The notes under the pieces: model-generated
What the model saw: the letters and a program-made list of their open reading frames with translations, nothing else
Told to the model about the DNA's origin: nothing
The model's database searches: none
In this document: one piece after another, positions 62,368 to 64,000 of the stretch
Layout: each line of letters opens with the position of its first letter
Numbering within the stretch: the first letter of the stretch is position 1
Program-made: the position numbers and the translations under genes
NCBI GenBank assembly: GCA_024407815.1
Contig: JAKSVS010000001.1
Location: 62,001-126,000 of the forward strand
DNA from: Mycoplasmoidaceae bacterium
GTDB taxonomy: Bacteria; Bacillota_I; Bacilli_A; Mycoplasmatales; Mycoplasmoidaceae
Reading direction: 5' to 3'
Length of the DNA: 64,000 nucleotides

Positions 62368-63806
62368 TGTGTTGAAGACCAGTCTAATTCAGACACAGCT
62401 TTTGGGTGCTCATTTTGGTAGTTTTGAGCAATGCGACCAGAGTTTACTTTGATAACTCTTGTTGCTAAATCAGCAAAGATTGGGTTGTGAGTAACAATAA
62501 TAACTGTTGTATTGTATTTTTTGTTAATATCAACGAATAATTGAAGAATTTGTTTAGACATTTCTTCATCAACGGCACCAGTTGGTTCGTCACCGAACAC
62601 AATTGCTGGGTTTTTAGCCATACTTCTAGCTACTGAAACACGTTGTTGTTGTCCACCAGATAATTCGTGAGGGAATTTTTTAGCATGTTCAAGCATTCCC
62701 ACAGTCTCTAATAGGCTATCAATATCTAATCTTTTACTTCTATCAGATTGAAGGTTCCAACCCATTTCAACATTTTCTCCTACTGTTAGGTTTGGTAGTA
62801 AACCATATTGTTGGAAAATATAACCAATATTATCTTTTCTAAATTGAGTTAGTTGGTTATCACTCATTTTTATAAGGTTATGTGAATTAACAACAGTTTT
62901 TCCATATGTTGCTTTGTCCATACCAGACATAATATTAAGTAATGTTGTCTTACCTGAACCAGATGGACCAAGAATAACGACAAATTCACCTTGTTTGATT
63001 TTTAAATCAAAACCTTTAAGAATTTTTGTTGCCATTCATTTGTTGTAATAGTATTTTGTTATTGCTTCAAAATCAATTACATAGTCTGATTTAACTGTTG
63101 GGTTGACTTTCTTATTTGCTTTGTGAGATAAAATATCAAATCTCTTGATTAGTTTTGCATATTGCATTGAACGGAATGATGCATCTAAAGTATCTTTTCT
63201 GTTTTCGCAAGAACGAATCTTCTTATTTAAAATATTTATTTTTTTGTTTCAATATTTACTTGATTTAGGCTTTAAGTGAAATTTACCAGGCAATTTAAAT
63301 TTTCCATCTTTAATTTGTTGAGCGACTTCTAAATCAAATTGTAATGAACGAAGAGTTGAATTATTACTCTTTAATTGGTGTAAACGTCGTCTTGGAAAGA
63401 AGTTATCTGTAAATTCTTTATTTTCATATGCATTTACGATGGTAGCCAATTCGTCAATTGTCATTTTGTTGTGTTTGCCACTAGCGCAATTATGATCAAA
63501 AAGAAGAGAGTTAATGTATTTTGAAAGTTTTGATTGAACATCAATCATATTATTTTCAGCTTCAGCTAGTTCTTTGTAGATTTTTTTTCTAACTTTATAT
63601 GATTCTTCGCTTGTTGGAGGAGTAGATTTAGAAAAAGCTTGGTTTGCTGTACTCAATTTTGCCTGAGCCATCCTATGAACAGCAACAGTTTCTTGGAGTG
63701 CTTTTACATTTTTCTCCATGTATTCCTTCTTTTTGCTTGGTGGAACATCATTTAAGTTCATCAAGTCTTGAAGCGATGTAAATATTTTCTTTTTATTTGT
63801 TTCCAT
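62364..63806 (-). CDS. ABC transporter ATP-binding protein with long N-terminal extension
   Basis: The 480-residue frame (TGA-Trp codons at about 63036 and 63248) has an unusual N-terminal region of about 240 residues that is highly charged and predicted largely helical. A LolD/MacB-type ATPase follows: Walker A GPSGSGKTT, Q-loop FQQYGLLP, signature LSGGQQQR, Walker B FGDEPT and H-loop VTHNP. The type usually partners FtsX-like permeases in lipoprotein or peptide export or regulation. The adjacent upstream partial membrane gene fits such a permease. The extension could be a lineage-specific interaction domain. Confidence 0.85.
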
Positions 63807-63815
63807 AACTTTCTC

Positions 63816-64000
63816 CTATTTAATTTGATCTACTAGTCTACCACGTTTTAATGTAGCATATCCAGCACCGTATGTTGCCATTAGGATTACTCCTAATCCG
63901 CCAACGGCAGCAACATAGTATCACCATTTCTGTGTGACATCAACTAAAATGTTAGCTGAACTGAACACTATGCTTTGATAGCCAAGAGTTAATCCTAATG
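63816..64000 (-). CDS. Membrane protein, C-terminal end (probable ABC permease; cut by window edge)
   Basis: Only the last 60 or so codons are inside the window. They include a hydrophobic segment (WWYYVAAVGGLGVILMATYG) and a short basic tail ending KRGRLVDQIK, then TAG at 63816-63818. An AGGAG lies immediately upstream of the ABC gene start, so the two are probably co-transcribed. FtsX-like permease identity is inferred from the neighbour, not from visible motifs. Confidence 0.55.

Overview
The window is a piece of a mollicute (mycoplasma-type) chromosome. Base composition is very A+T-rich. Dozens of conserved genes (dnaG, glyS, infB, nusA, gyrB, gyrA, secA, uvrB, dnaN, nrdD and others) read through only if TGA encodes tryptophan (genetic code 4), so TGA is treated as Trp throughout. 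The tmRNA tag, the BspA-like leucine-rich-repeat surface proteins and the enzyme set suggest the Ureaplasma/Malacoplasma side of the group. That placement is an inference, not a measurement. The organism looks anaerobic or microaerophilic: its only ribonucleotide reductase here is the oxygen-sensitive class III enzyme.

Layout. 1-19 kb is mostly minus-strand housekeeping: rnr-secG, recO-era-ybeY-rsmI, SRP RNA, dnaG-glyS, a TSCPD protein, whiA-trxB-lgt-hprK-tilS, then rbfA-infB-ylxR-nusA. Plus-strand ybaB-recR, cdaA and tRNA-Ser interrupt it. 19-27 kb holds a Lys-rich membrane protein, tmRNA, an S4 protein with gyrB-gyrA, a DUF1846 protein and a YigZ protein. 27-39 kb is more accessory: a frameshifted BspA-like lipoprotein, a deoxynucleoside kinase, ispD, rplK-rplA, pth with the anaerobic ribonucleotide reductase locus, a second BspA-like protein and a broken membrane-protein gene. 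39-47 kb is a minus-strand run (tdk, ychF, fba, rpoE, gltX-ispE-rsmA-yidC-rnpA-rpmH). It meets plus-strand dnaA-dnaN at about 47.2 kb, where the replication origin probably lies. 50-64 kb carries secA-uvrB, a CofE-like protein, a GMP reductase, a nuclease gene flanked by two related small RNAs, pduL, coaD-mutM and part of an ABC transporter.

Main points of interest. (1) The class III ribonucleotide reductase is split: NrdD stops inside its C-terminal zinc ribbon, and the other half of the ribbon plus the glycyl-radical loop is a separate 63-residue gene downstream of nrdG. (2) Two copies of an unrecognised structured RNA, each ending in an intrinsic terminator, sit in inverted orientation around a two-domain nuclease gene and a fragment of the TSCPD gene. 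(3) Perfect A+T palindromes of 20-30 nt abut or overlap the -10 box at many promoters. (4) Several non-essential genes (recO, a sigma-70-like factor, a BspA-like lipoprotein, a membrane protein) carry single-base or nonsense lesions, while the large core genes are intact.

No CRISPR array, insertion sequence, prophage or rRNA operon was seen, and no gene-free stretch exceeds about 270 bases.
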